From NCBI RefSeq assembly GCF_026151205.1, contig NC_087079.1, forward strand, positions 6,234,169 to 6,298,168: a DNA stretch of 64,000 bases, in the 5' to 3' direction. This stretch comes from Bolinopsis microptera (lineage: Eukaryota; Ctenophora; Tentaculata; Lobata; Bolinopsidae). The first letter of the stretch is position 1. Every line of letters begins with the position of its first letter. Made by a program: the position numbers and the translations under genes. This document shows, piece after piece, positions 24,829-36,026 of this stretch. The notes under the pieces are model-generated. The model saw nothing but the letters and a program-made list of their open reading frames with translations. It searched no databases and was not told where the DNA came from.

Positions 24829-25600
24829 CACTCTGATTTTTTTGTGAAACTTAGTTTCGAAATAGCAGTTAACCAACAAACTAGGACCGGTGACCGAACT
24901 TTTGAGGGGGTCCCGGACCCCAACCGCCAAACGGTGCCCGCGGGGCAGCCACGCCCATATTTGGTCCAAATCAGGCCCAATTTAGCCAAATACCCTGAAC
25001 ATGCCCTAAACCCAAATTTTAGGTGCTCTTTTTGTAGCTAGTGGTCCCCTGAACTCGTATATGAATTTTCATCAAGATTGGACAAAAAATGACGTAGTTA
25101 TGAGCCAAAAACCATATGACCGTATTTGGGCATACGCACCAAATTTGATCGATTTTGGCCCATAAATTGGTCAAATATCAATATTTTTGAATGAAACCAA
25201 CTTTATATGGAAGGTAAGCCTATACTACACATTCTCTATGATTATCAGCTCAATATCTACCTAACTGTGGATTCTGTGTTCAAATAGTTGCAAAAAATGA
25301 ACAAAATCGCCCATATATTAGTTCGCGATATTTGCAAAACTGGGGGGGGTGTAACCCAAAAAAACCCAACTCCTACCCAAGAAAAGGTAATACTGGGATT
25401 GGGTTTTTTTGGGTTTTTTTGGGTTTTTTAAACAAAATTTAAACAAAATTCTAGCCATTTCATTAATTGTATTGAATGTGAATTATTTCCCACTGAGTCT
25501 TACCTACGTGTTGTTCTCATGTCTTAACTTAATAGATAGTTTACATAGTATTATATGAGTGTGTTTATATTGATAGTATGTTATCACGATAGCAAACAGG

Positions 25601-25732
25601 ATGTCTCGATCATCGAGATATAATCCATATGAATGCACAAAGTGGAAATGTGCCAAATGTGGCAAATGTGTTCTCCTGTCATGGAAGGAGGCTATGACGA
25701 AGGTCAAGGGCAAGTCAAAGCACATGACTTAA
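25601..25732 (+). CDS. Small Cys-rich ORF, possible zinc-ribbon remnant (unit A)
   Basis: A 43-codon ATG frame with C-x4-C-x2-C-x2-C (CTKWKCAKCGKC) and a basic C-end (KVKGKSKHMT). The cysteine spacing suggests metal binding, but the frame is short and I cannot assign a family. It may be the end of a longer decayed gene of the 3.26-kb element. An identical copy is in unit B. Confidence 0.25.
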   Translation: MSRSSRYNPYECTKWKCAKCGKCVLLSWKEAMTKVKGKSKHMT

Positions 25733-25857
25733 ATTACTTGACTTAAGGCGGCTTCAGAGTCCGAGTCTCAATGATGTGTGCTTTCTCAATGATGTGTGCT
25801 TTCTGTCCGCCATAAGCTCCTTAATCTCCCCAGTGTTCTTGAGTACGGTGTCACTTA

Positions 25858-26993
25858 TTAGGTTATCGACGAAAGTGAGCGGTGGTCTGCCCCTCCCTCT
25901 GGTCCCATGGCTAGGTTCCCGAAGGAGAAGTTGGTGTACTGCCAGGTCATCATATCGCTGGATCTCTGGATGTGCCCAGCCGACCTCATTCTTCTGGCCT
26001 GTATCTTCGAACTAACTCTTGGGAGTGATTTAAAGACCTCTTTGTTGGTGCGATGTTCTCTCCAGTCCACGTTTAGGGCCATCCAAAGCATTTTACTGTA
26101 ACATCCGTCTATTATTTTCAAAGATTCTGTCATTGTCCACGTTTCCGTTCCATACAGGAAGATTGATTCAACTGTAGCCTTGAAACAGACGGATCTTTAA
26201 ATCTCGGCGCAAATTGGACCTCCATATAGCCTTCATTTTGTGGTAGGCAGCCCATGCCTTGGCCTTGGGTACCCTTAAGTCGTGCTCTGTTGTACTTATC
26301 CAGGCTCCTGGGTAGAAAAAATCCTCAACTTCCTCTAAGGCATGTCCGTCCTTAGAAGTTATTGTGTGTGGCTCCTCTTCTACTAAATTAACAGTAAGAT
26401 GCTTGGTTTTAGACAAAAGAGATTTTCTGCCTCCTCATCAGATGAGGCTTCTGTAGGACTGTAGCATGTGATGACAGTGAGCCTGCGCTTTCCATTGAAA
26501 GGCATGGTGAGGATCCTTGCGCTGTAAGATTTCATAAGACTTAAATAGCCTCATATGCTGTCCTCGTCAAGATGATTCCTACTCTCCCATTAGAAGCGCC
26601 AGCTGCGTTTTTCCACGCAGATGAGGTCACTAGATGAATCCCTTTGTTCATCTTTTCTATCCTGGTAGGCTCAGAATGCTCTACATGATGTTCTTGCAGG
26701 CCAAGGATGTGCAGTTTGATTCGAGAAAATAGTTCTGCAAGTTCGATGCGTTTGTGCTGTTCTCTGGCTGTTCTTATGTTAAATGTGCTAACCTTAGCAG
26801 TCCTTTTACATGATACAATACAATTGATGTTCATATTTTTTTGATGTTTTCTTGTTTGACTTTCTGTAGAAATAGGTTGTCGTGTTGTGGAGACCGAGTT
26901 ATCAGCTTCTGTAATAGCAGCGTAATTACCCCGGCAACCACTTCCACTAGAAAAATAAGGGGCTTTAACCCTTAAGCTGTTGATAAAATTCAT
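25858..26993 (-). pseudogene. Internally deleted RTE-like LINE: endonuclease start joined to post-RT tail (unit A)
   Basis: Read on the minus strand. From 26993 the first part carries apurinic-endonuclease motifs: VSTFNIRT (metal-binding Asn), LHILGLQEHH (catalytic Glu) and, in a shifted frame near 26480-26430, a YSPT-type motif. At about 26416 it passes straight into the C-terminal region that follows the reverse-transcriptase palm in this family (EEVEDFFYPGAWIS, WRSNLRRDLKIRLFQ, then from 26133 LNVDWREHRTNKEVF and QARRMRSAGHIQR). The whole RT palm with its YADD-type box is missing, and the frame shifts at least twice. GC-rich sequence up to about 27620 looks like this LINE's 5' UTR. It cannot make an active enzyme. 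Confidence 0.75.
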
Positions 26994-27836
26994 CTTGACT
27001 TTTCAGTTGGCTCACAATCCTGTGCAGTCCCCTGTACATTGGCAGTGGATTGTGTTCGTAACTCTTGCGCCACTAAAAGAGTAAAAGGTTAAGGCAATCC
27101 GCTTGAACAAAAGCCATCTTTAACTCTCACCATAATATCTTGGGTATCTTGAGCATGTAATTGCACGAACATATGCTATACAAGACAAATGTGACACTTC
27201 CTTTTTCTACCAAACAGCATCAGTTGTAATCCTTACCCAATCGTCACCTGCTCCAGTGTGGGACTTTCCGATTTTATCCCAAAGCATAAGGAGGTTAGAG
27301 TGAGAACAGAGCTACACTTTAGCGGGGACTAACCCTTCCCCTGACTACCTCGTTACCCGGTACCCCGGGCATAGGGAGCCGTATCCTGACTACCAGAGTG
27401 TGGTCCAGTCTAGCTGGGTCATAGTAGACTAGGTTGAACAGGGTAACAGCCAACACCTCTTTAGCTACTGTGCAATCCACAGTAAAGATTTACGAGTCTC
27501 AAAGCCTCTTGTAGACCAAGAGTTAAGGAGTCAATAGATCAAATTATTGAACTTCCGGGGCTCAATGTCTCCCGTCGACCGTCCTGCCTTTAGCCTGGAC
27601 CCCCTGTTCAGTATCCAGTCTTCACCACGTGGAGGTAGTGGCTTTCATCATGCTGTCCGATGAGTGTCTGGAAGAGGGCACCAGCAGAATACCCCTTTTC
27701 AAAGTTCTGGGAGCCTCACATCAGACCAGGGCTTCCACCCAACTTCTATCCAGCGGTGACGCCTTGGGCCACCTAAGCTTCACACAACCATTGAAAGACC
27801 ACCTGCCTACTTGTAAAAATTTTGATGATGCGATAA

Positions 27837-28403
27837 GAACACTGTAACTTTGAAGGAGAGGCTTTCCAACCATCTTCTGACGGAGCAGAGAGTGACGAAG
27901 CGGAAACAGATGATGAAGAAGAGGAAGTGGAGGATATTGACTCATCAGAGGAATGGGCGAAAATAGTAACTGTGTATGGTGATGCTCTGCATCATGATAC
28001 GGCTGTTGAGGTTTGCCTCAATGGAGGGCGAGATCGAATGCCATCCCAGTCAAGATTTTAGCGACTCCGGGGCCATAAACAAGCGAAGATATCACTTAAT
28101 ATCACATGTGATCACGCAGCTGATGGTAACTGCAAGATTCTTTCAGTTGGAGATAGAGCATGGTTTCTCGTTAAGCGGATGATCAGGAAAACGGAAACAG
28201 AGATCGTGAAGGTGAGAAGAAAGGCTTTATTCCTCTCGTACCGGTTGCGGTCAGGGTTGGGGTCATCAGTGAGTTGCGTCCCTACTAACTTAATTTGCCA
28301 TGGCCATCGAAGTGAGCATTACATATGGCTGATATCATATCTGGATGGCCAACTTCTTCTGAGCACATCAGTGAATAAAATACTGCTTTTGGGTGATATT
28401 TAA
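27837..28403 (+). pseudogene. Acidic ORF remnant of unknown function with one internal TAG (unit A)
   Basis: One reading frame runs 188 codons with a single TAG at 28059-28061. The first part is strongly acidic (DEAETDDEEEEVEDIDSSEE), the second is basic with KRMIRKTETEIVKVRRK. I recognise no domain. It lies between the LINE fragment and the right end and may be what is left of the element's own gene. The frame is identical in unit B (31097-31663). Confidence 0.35.
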
Positions 28404-28860
28404 GCGATTATATCTATTGTGATGTTGTAGTGATGAACAACAACAGTGATGTTGTACTGATAATTGTTTTGCTAGGTGCCTACATGATTTTATTTCCTTC
28501 AAATGAAAAATTTGTAAAAAACCCAAAAAAACCCAAAAAAACCCAACTCCTACCCTGAAAAAGGTCATACTGGGATTGGGTTTTTTTGGGTTACACCCCC
28601 CCCGGGGGTGTAACCCAAAAAAACCCAACTCCTACCCAAGAAAAGGTAATACTGGGATTGGGTTTTTTTGGGTTTTTTTGGGTTTTTTTAAACAAAATTT
28701 AAACAAAATTCTAGCCATTTCATTAATTGTATTGAATGTGAATTATTTCCCACTGAGTCTTACCTACGTGTTGTTCTCATGTCTTAACTTAATAGATAGT
28801 TTACATAGTATTATATGAGTGTGTTTATATTGATAGTATGTTATCACGATAGCAAACAGG

Positions 28861-28992
28861 ATGTCTCGATCATCGAGATATAATCCATATGAATGCACAA
28901 AGTGGAAATGTGCCAAATGTGGCAAATGTGTTCTCCTGTCATGGAAGGAGGCTATGACGAAGGTCAAGGGCAAGTCAAAGCACATGACTTAA
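28861..28992 (+). CDS. Small Cys-rich ORF (unit B)
   Basis: Same 43-codon frame as at 25601-25732, with C-x4-C-x2-C-x2-C. Function unknown; listed because it is part of the duplicated unit. Confidence 0.25.
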   Translation: MSRSSRYNPYECTKWKCAKCGKCVLLSWKEAMTKVKGKSKHMT

Positions 28993-29117
28993 ATTACTTG
29001 ACTTAAGGCGGCTTCAGAGTCCGAGTCTCAATGATGTGTGCTTTCTCAATGATGTGTGCTTTCTGTCCGCCATAAGCTCCTTAATCTCCCCAGTGTTCTT
29101 GAGTACGGTGTCACTTA

Positions 29118-30253
29118 TTAGGTTATCGACGAAAGTGAGCGGTGGTCTGCCCCTCCCTCTGGTCCCATGGCTAGGTTCCCGAAGGAGAAGTTGGTGTACT
29201 GCCAGGTCATCATATCGCTGGATCTCTGGATGTGCCCAGCCGACCTCATTCTTCTGGCCTGTATCTTCGAACTAACTCTTGGGAGTGATTTAAAGACCTC
29301 TTTGTTGGTGCGATGTTCTCTCCAGTCCACGTTTAGGGCCATCCAAAGCATTTTACTGTAACATCCGTCTATTATTTTCAAAGATTCTGTCATTGTCCAC
29401 GTTTCCGTTCCATACAGGAAGATTGATTCAACTGTAGCCTTGAAACAGACGGATCTTTAAATCTCGGCGCAAATTGGACCTCCATATAGCCTTCATTTTG
29501 TGGTAGGCAGCCCATGCCTTGGCCTTGGGTACCCTTAAGTCGTGCTCTGTTGTACTTATCCAGGCTCCTGGGTAGAAAAAATCCTCAACTTCCTCTAAGG
29601 CATGTCCGTCCTTAGAAGTTATTGTGTGTGGCTCCTCTTCTACTAAATTAACAGTAAGATGCTTGGTTTTAGACAAAAGAGATTTTCTGCCTCCTCATCA
29701 GATGAGGCTTCTGTAGGACTGTAGCATGTGATGACAGTGAGCCTGCGCTTTCCATTGAAAGGCATGGTGAGGATCCTTGCGCTGTAAGATTTCATAAGAC
29801 TTAAATAGCCTCATATGCTGTCCTCGTCAAGATGATTCCTACTCTCCCATTAGAAGCGCCAGCTGCGTTTTTCCACGCAGATGAGGTCACTAGATGAATC
29901 CCTTTGTTCATCTTTTCTATCCTGGTAGGCTCAGAATGCTCTACATGATGTTCTTGCAGGCCAAGGATGTGCAGTTTGATTCGAGAAAATAGTTCTGCAA
30001 GTTCGATGCGTTTGTGCTGTTCTCTGGCTGTTCTTATGTTAAATGTGCTAACCTTAGCAGTCCTTTTACATGATACAATACAATTGATGTTCATATTTTT
30101 TTGATGTTTTCTTGTTTGACTTTCTGTAGAAATAGGTTGTCGTGTTGTGGAGACCGAGTTATCAGCTTCTGTAATAGCAGCGTAATTACCCCGGCAACCA
30201 CTTCCACTAGAAAAATAAGGGGCTTTAACCCTTAAGCTGTTGATAAAATTCAT
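29118..30253 (-). pseudogene. Internally deleted RTE-like LINE (unit B)
   Basis: Identical in all frames to 25858-26993: endonuclease N-terminal part, then post-RT tail, with the catalytic palm missing. The shared deletion shows the LINE was already broken before the unit was duplicated. Confidence 0.75.
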
Positions 30254-31096
30254 CTTGACTTTTCAGTTGGCTCACAATCCTGTGCAGTCCCCTGTACATT
30301 GGCAGTGGATTGTGTTCGTAACTCTTGCGCCACTAAAAGAGTAAAAGGTTAAGGCAATCCGCTTGAACAAAAGCCATCTTTAACTCTCACCATAATATCT
30401 TGGGTATCTTGAGCATGTAATTGCACGAACATATGCTATACAAGACAAATGTGACACTTCCTTTTTCTACCAAACAGCATCAGTTGTAATCCTTACCCAA
30501 TCGTCACCTGCTCCAGTGTGGGACTTTCCGATTTTATCCCAAAGCATAAGGAGGTTAGAGTGAGAACAGAGCTACACTTTAGCGGGGACTAACCCTTCCC
30601 CTGACTACCTCGTTACCCGGTACCCCGGGCATAGGGAGCCGTATCCTGACTACCAGAGTGTGGTCCAGTCTAGCTGGGTCATAGTAGACTAGGTTGAACA
30701 GGGTAACAGCCAACACCTCTTTAGCTACTGTGCAATCCACAGTAAAGATTTACGAGTCTCAAAGCCTCTTGTAGACCAAGAGTTAAGGAGTCAATAGATC
30801 AAATTATTGAACTTCCGGGGCTCAATGTCTCCCGTCGACCGTCCTGCCTTTAGCCTGGACCCCCTGTTCAGTATCCAGTCTTCACCACGTGGAGGTAGTG
30901 GCTTTCATCATGCTGTCCGATGAGTGTCTGGAAGAGGGCACCAGCAGAATACCCCTTTTCAAAGTTCTGGGAGCCTCACATCAGACCAGGGCTTCCACCC
31001 AACTTCTATCCAGCGGTGACGCCTTGGGCCACCTAAGCTTCACACAACCATTGAAAGACCACCTGCCTACTTGTAAAAATTTTGATGATGCGATAA

Positions 31097-31663
31097 GAAC
31101 ACTGTAACTTTGAAGGAGAGGCTTTCCAACCATCTTCTGACGGAGCAGAGAGTGACGAAGCGGAAACAGATGATGAAGAAGAGGAAGTGGAGGATATTGA
31201 CTCATCAGAGGAATGGGCGAAAATAGTAACTGTGTATGGTGATGCTCTGCATCATGATACGGCTGTTGAGGTTTGCCTCAATGGAGGGCGAGATCGAATG
31301 CCATCCCAGTCAAGATTTTAGCGACTCCGGGGCCATAAACAAGCGAAGATATCACTTAATATCACATGTGATCACGCAGCTGATGGTAACTGCAAGATTC
31401 TTTCAGTTGGAGATAGAGCATGGTTTCTCGTTAAGCGGATGATCAGGAAAACGGAAACAGAGATCGTGAAGGTGAGAAGAAAGGCTTTATTCCTCTCGTA
31501 CCGGTTGCGGTCAGGGTTGGGGTCATCAGTGAGTTGCGTCCCTACTAACTTAATTTGCCATGGCCATCGAAGTGAGCATTACATATGGCTGATATCATAT
31601 CTGGATGGCCAACTTCTTCTGAGCACATCAGTGAATAAAATACTGCTTTTGGGTGATATTTAA
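31097..31663 (+). pseudogene. Acidic ORF remnant with one internal TAG (unit B)
   Basis: Same frame and same TAG (31319-31321) as in unit A at 27837-28403. No recognised domain. Confidence 0.35.
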
Positions 31664-32013
31664 GCGATTATATCTATTGTGATGTTGTAGTGATGAACAA
31701 CAACAGTGATGTTGTACTGATAATTGTTTTGCTAGGTGCCTACATGATTTTATTTCCTTCAAATGAAAAATTTGTAAAAAACCCAAAAAAACCCAAAAAA
31801 ACCCAACTCCTACCCTGAAAAAGGTCATACTGGGATTGGGTTTTTTTGGGTTACACCCCCCCCAAAACTGACTTCGCTCAAAACAATAGGGTTTCAATAT
31901 TTTTTCATGAAATTTTCAGAATCGACGTAGAATCGCCTCATGACCTTAAGTTTTGTATTAGAATTTTGAGTTAGGCCTTTAAAAAAATTTGGCGGCCAAA
32001 TTCTGAAAAATGC

Positions 32014-32149
32014 CCGATATTCTTCAACGGTTGAAAAATTCCGAATCTTATGGTTAAGTAAGAATTTTTATTGTGTCTTATCGAAAGTGAATGAGAGAAA
32101 CACTTGTGACAATTTTATTTACTGGTCCTCATATTTGTAAAGCTATCCT
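32014..32149. repeat. 136-bp direct repeat inside the Mutator-like element (copy a)
   Basis: Matches 33027-33162 with only a few differences (for example CTCATATTTG versus CTCTTATTTG). The intervening 0.9 kb has no recognisable gene; the 61-codon minus frame at 32539-32724 has no motif. The pair may come from an internal duplication in the element. Confidence 0.85.
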
Positions 32150-33026
32150 GAAGCTCTGCGCTCTTTTCCTTCTCTCATCCTGCCAGCTCTTCTACACAGC
32201 AGTTATTGGGAGAATTACGACGTGGCTGCGTTTGTTGTCCAGCAAGTAAGTTTAAAGTTATGGTTGTTAAATTTCCTTGAACTTCTATGTCCTATGATCT
32301 TGCCAAAGGCGTAGATATAGCGCGCATACGCCTACCGTATGATCAGCTGTTTGTCGAGACCTCAAAAAGAAATAACAGTCAACCAAATCTGACTAAGAAA
32401 AACTCGACTACATAGAGCAACTGCAAGGGTGGTGTCTAATTGGTGCGCGTTGGTAGTAATGAAGTTTTGACACATGTCCCTAAAGCGATTTCATTTAATG
32501 AAGTTTTGATCGAAAGCAAGTCGACCACAAAGAATTAATTAACTCAGGCATGAAGCAATTCGTAACTCAAACTGAGAAATATGCCCGCACGTGCCACGTT
32601 TGTATACTGACCAGTCCACCACAAATGAACACATAAAAGGTGATCTGAAATTGAAACTAGTTTGATTTGCAATCTCTCGGTTCAACAGAAATGGCGGTCT
32701 CGTGATATAAGTTGTTCCGTGCAAAGCACAATTGAACTGCTTCCCGAATCCAACTATAATGAAGTATTTAAACTTGGTCCGTAGTCTTTGTGGAATTTGG
32801 ATAGATCTTTATAATTCAATTCGTGGTGGTCCCGTGACCTGTCAAAATGGGTTAGACGGGTTCCTGCTAGTAGACTTGAACCTGTCGACAATATTTCAGG
32901 AATGATTCCCGCAAGAAATTATATTCCTTCGTTTTGCTCTGATCCCTACTCTGGAACTAACTGCTGATGGAATTTCATACGATTCGTTGATTTTTTGTAA
33001 AAATTGAACATACATTTTATAAAATT

Positions 33027-33162
33027 CCGATATTCTTCAAGGGTTGAAAAATTCCGAATCTTATGGTTAAGTAAGAATTTTCATTGTGTCTTATCGAAAG
33101 TGAATGAGAGAAACACTTGTGACAATTTTATTTACTGGTCCTCTTATTTGTAAAGCTATCCT
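33027..33162. repeat. 136-bp direct repeat inside the Mutator-like element (copy b)
   Basis: Second copy of 32014-32149; it lies about 290 bp before the inner edge of the right TIR. Confidence 0.85.
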
Positions 33163-33745
33163 CAATACATTCAATGACAAAGTGTGATAACCGTTAAAAC
33201 AGGGGTCGAATTCACAAAAATAACGTAAACCGTTGATTTAAAGCAATCGCCGCTACTGTCTCTTGATTGCTGATGATGATCAGGAACGCATGACGTATAA
33301 ATATCATCACGACGATTATTGGTCACTCGAAATTAAATCGACCCGTTAAGAATGCAATGTAAGTGCGATGGTTTTTTGTGTGCATTTGTTACCTGTTACT
33401 AATTAATCCACAGGATCAAAATGTTTATTGTATCGATAAAAATGGATTTTAAGGCATAAGGAAGCATTGTTGAGTTCTGAAACCAAGTTTAATCGATTTC
33501 TCGTGCAATTTTAGGTCAGGAGTGGTCATCAAAATAAATTTTGAACTAAGTCGATATTTTGGTAAATTTCTAGCTTTCTGCCAGAAAATAAATTTTCGGT
33601 TTCTATAGGGGTTAATTAGGTATAAACTACAGTACAGCTGTACTTACACCCACATTCACAAGCATGCAAGCTCACCTGGTCCAATGAGCGGGAAACGGAG
33701 AACAAGGTCTGGTGACGTCATAGTCACGTGACCTCAGGCTCATAA

Positions 33746-34072
33746 CAGTGGCGTAACTTTGCCTGTTGGCGCCCCCCGCTCAGTGACGAAAAGCGCCCCC
33801 CTAAAATTTTTTGTCCCTAAAAAAAAAAAAAAAAAAAAAAAAAAAGGTCGGGTACTTTTTTTCTCGCCCCCCTACAGCTTTTTGCGCCCCCTGAAGCAAG
33901 AAAGGGTACCCCAAATATTTTTTTCGCGTCGACCGAACGCTAAATTGGACAGGGAAATACACAAACAAGGCGTTTTTTCAGTGAAAGGGCCTAAAATTCA
34001 GGAAAATTGCGCCCCCCTTATACGGCGCCCCCCCGCACAGCGGGGTCTGCGGGGCCCTAAGTTACGCCACTG
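33746..34072. mobile_element. hAT MITE, 327 bp, nested in the right TIR
   Basis: Ends CAGTGGCGTAACTT and AAGTTACGCCACTG, flanked by the 8-bp duplication GCTCATAA (33738-33745, 34073-34080). An 8-bp duplication plus a CAG start is typical of hAT elements. The left TIR of the host element has the empty site, TTATGAGC, at 24451-24458. The interior is GC-rich with a poly-A run and no transposase; the 109-codon frame across it is spurious. Confidence 0.88.
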
Positions 34073-34101
34073 GCTCATAATCACGTGACCTCAGACCCAA
34101 T

Positions 34102-34222
34102 TTGACGGATGTTACTCGTCTAAATTTCTTCGAAGTAGCGCGCGCCGCTTTCTTCTCGAAATGGCCCGATGGCAAGTGCTACGAAGTAGCGCGCGCCGGG
34201 CCAGATCATTAACAATGGTCAA
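34102..34222. mobile_element. 121-bp insertion with 9-bp duplication in the right TIR
   Basis: Absent from the left TIR. Flanked by AGACCCAAT on both sides (34093-34101, 34223-34231). Ends are weakly inverted (TTGAC...GTCAA). It contains two copies of CGAAGTAGCGCGCGCCG. It may be a very small Mutator-type MITE. Confidence 0.7.
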
Positions 34223-34951
34223 AGACCCAATCAATTGGGTTCTGGCCTGTTCAGCCCCCTGTCACCCGATCTTGAGGTGACGTACGACAACTCGTTAACC
34301 CAATCGATGTCTGGAGGGCTGCAAATTTTCACATGCCAAACTCACAACGGTTTTTCGGAGTTGTGCGAGATGACGACACATAGAGGCCGCAGAATTATGA
34401 GGACTACCAGATCCTGGTGGAACCTAAGCGATCCATGATATCACGACAGGCCCTAGATCACCATGTTGCATAGCATTTTAAAATGCACTTGAGAATTTCT
34501 TTCAATTGTTAAATTGTTCAACAATTCAAGCTGCCAGTTTTAGAGTGGGTTAAGAAAATATCGTGCGTCATCTCGGGGCGGAGCAGCAGTTTATTTGGTA
34601 CAAGTTAAAGTGCACAACTCAGTTAAATCAAATTACTTGATTCTGGGGAACAATTTGTAGTGTTCCCGTTTATTGCGCCGACGATAAGTCTCCTATCAGG
34701 ATAAATACTAACCATATTTAGTAAACATTCCCAATCATTTGTACCTCAATGACGTCGCGTTCGTGTAATTAACATACCCCCAAGTGAAGCACATGACATG
34801 TTCATAATCCTAGGTCTTTATTGTTGGGGTGAGTTTCACAATCCGGAAGTTGCTGAGATACCATCATAATAAAACACTGAATATAGGACAGGTAAAGTGA
34901 GTATCATGTGATCTGCCCTGGTATATAGTCCACCTTTTAGGAAAGTACCGC

Positions 34952-35143
34952 CCTTGTGCCCTCCGCCCTTGTGCCCTCCGTTCTCGTGTCCTCCGTTCTT
35001 GTGCCCTCCCCCCTCGTGTCCTCCGTTCTTGTGTCCTCCGTTCTTGTGCCCCCTGCCCTTGTGCCCTCCGCACTCGTGTCCTCCGTTCTTGTGCCCTCCT
35101 CCCTCGTGTCCTCCGTTCTTGTGCCCTCCGTCCTTGTGTCCAG
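34952..35143. repeat. 15-bp GC-rich minisatellite, copy 2
   Basis: About 13 units of the same 15-mer as 15963-16231. The minus-strand Gly-His-rich frame (34836-35150) stays open because the loss was a whole number of units. Confidence 0.9.
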
Positions 35144-36026
35144 TTTCCAAAAAGCTTTCTTAACCCCTCATAAATTATGAATATTATGAGTCATTTTAAT
35201 CACAATTCACATTGTTTTCAGTTCTCTAGAAACGTTCAGCTCTGTTGAACCTATTATTTGTACGCAGCATTATGCAGCGGTTGGCGAGGTGGGGAGACAT
35301 TTTTCAAAGTCAATTAATTTAGATGTTATCAGTATTGGACACGATAAAGTTCATTCGTATCACCTGAGATTGATTCCTCACGTTATCTTATCACTAGCAA
35401 TGTAGCAATGTTCTGCTCCTGCAAAAAATAAAATCCCTACACGACAACTCATCATGACTGGTTGTTTGTTTTCCGATAAAAAGTTCCAGCAGCGAGATTA
35501 ATCAATATTGCTGGATATTGCCTCTGTTCCCCCTACTCATAACTTCTAACCGTGCTGCCACCGCACAAACTTAACAAATGGCCCGAAATCAGTAACTTTC
35601 CGCCTAATTCACCTTCATTTCTGTTTCATCTCCCCGCTCAGGGGTCTGGGAAATGAGGAAACCCTCTCCGACAGCTCCGGTTCTCTTGTTAGTCCGGGTT
35701 ATTTCCCCTGTGGGAAGATGATGTTCGTCTGCTTGTGAGGAGGATTCAGTGCTGGGTGGTCGGATAATACTTTGTTAGACGTTAGTGTCCGAGCTTGGAA
35801 GCTCTGTTCTTGTAACACCTTGTAACACCTTGTAACACCTTGTAACACCTTTAAATACCTTGTAGTTGTTACTTATTATACAACGTTTTCTCCTTTCTAA
35901 TTCCTTGCAACATATTTTAACTTATCTTAGCCTATTGAGCTTAAATATTCATGTTACAAGCCGATAAAAGAATTTAGATTTTTTACCGTTATTAAAACAT
36001 TATTTTTCCATAATCGTAATCACTAT

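Larger units (their letters stand above)
25343..28603. mobile_element. 3.26-kb TIR element, unit A of a head-to-tail dimer
   Basis: Starts with G7-8 then TGTAACCCAAAAAAACCCAA and ends with the inverse, TTGGGTTTTTTTGGGTTACA plus C8. Unit B follows at once with no host DNA. The whole dimer is flanked by CAAAACTG (25335-25342 and 31863-31870), an apparent 8-bp target duplication, though the G/C runs leave 6-8 bp possible. An older relative of the host element (near 10773) has this site uninterrupted. I cannot assign the superfamily from ends alone; 8 bp would fit hAT-type or Mutator-type elements. It carries a partial LINE on the minus strand and an unrecognised frame on the plus strand. Confidence 0.8.
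28604..31862. mobile_element. 3.26-kb TIR element, unit B of the dimer
   Basis: Repeats unit A in the same orientation at an offset of 3259-3260; the one difference I found is an extra T in the poly-T after the left terminal block. The junction reads GGGTTACAC8 then G5TGTAACCC, so right end meets left end directly. It ends at C7-8 followed by the second CAAAACTG. Confidence 0.82.
24206..34455. mobile_element. Mutator-like TIR element, non-autonomous, 10.25 kb with nested insertions
   Basis: Ends are TAGGGCCTGTCGTGATATCA and its inverse. Inverted repeats run about 540 bp (24206-24743; 33451-34455, the right one longer because of two nested inserts). A 9-bp target duplication GATCACCAT flanks it (24197-24205, 34456-34464). 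Long TIRs plus 9-bp duplication are the hallmark of the Mutator superfamily. The interior has no transposase-like frame, so it is non-autonomous. Without the nested 3.26-kb dimer (25343-31862) and the TIR inserts the element would be roughly 3.3 kb. The 67-codon frames at 24223-24426 (minus) and 34235-34438 (plus) are mirror images within the TIRs and not supported as genes. Confidence 0.85.

Noticed and set aside
24661-25041. Frames with poly-Gly and poly-Pro around 24.7 kb
   Set aside because: They are translations of the poly-G run; the flanks are transposon DNA.
26541-26993. Possible host endonuclease gene (craniofacial-development-protein-2-like label)
   Set aside because: Such labels in databases usually mark LINE endonucleases; here it is fused to LINE tail sequence inside transposon ends.
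28500-28690. GGGTTTTTTT/CCCAAAAAAA tracts resembling telomere repeats, suggesting a fused chromosome end
   Set aside because: They are only a few units long and are exactly the element's terminal blocks, repeated at each unit end; no extended telomeric array.
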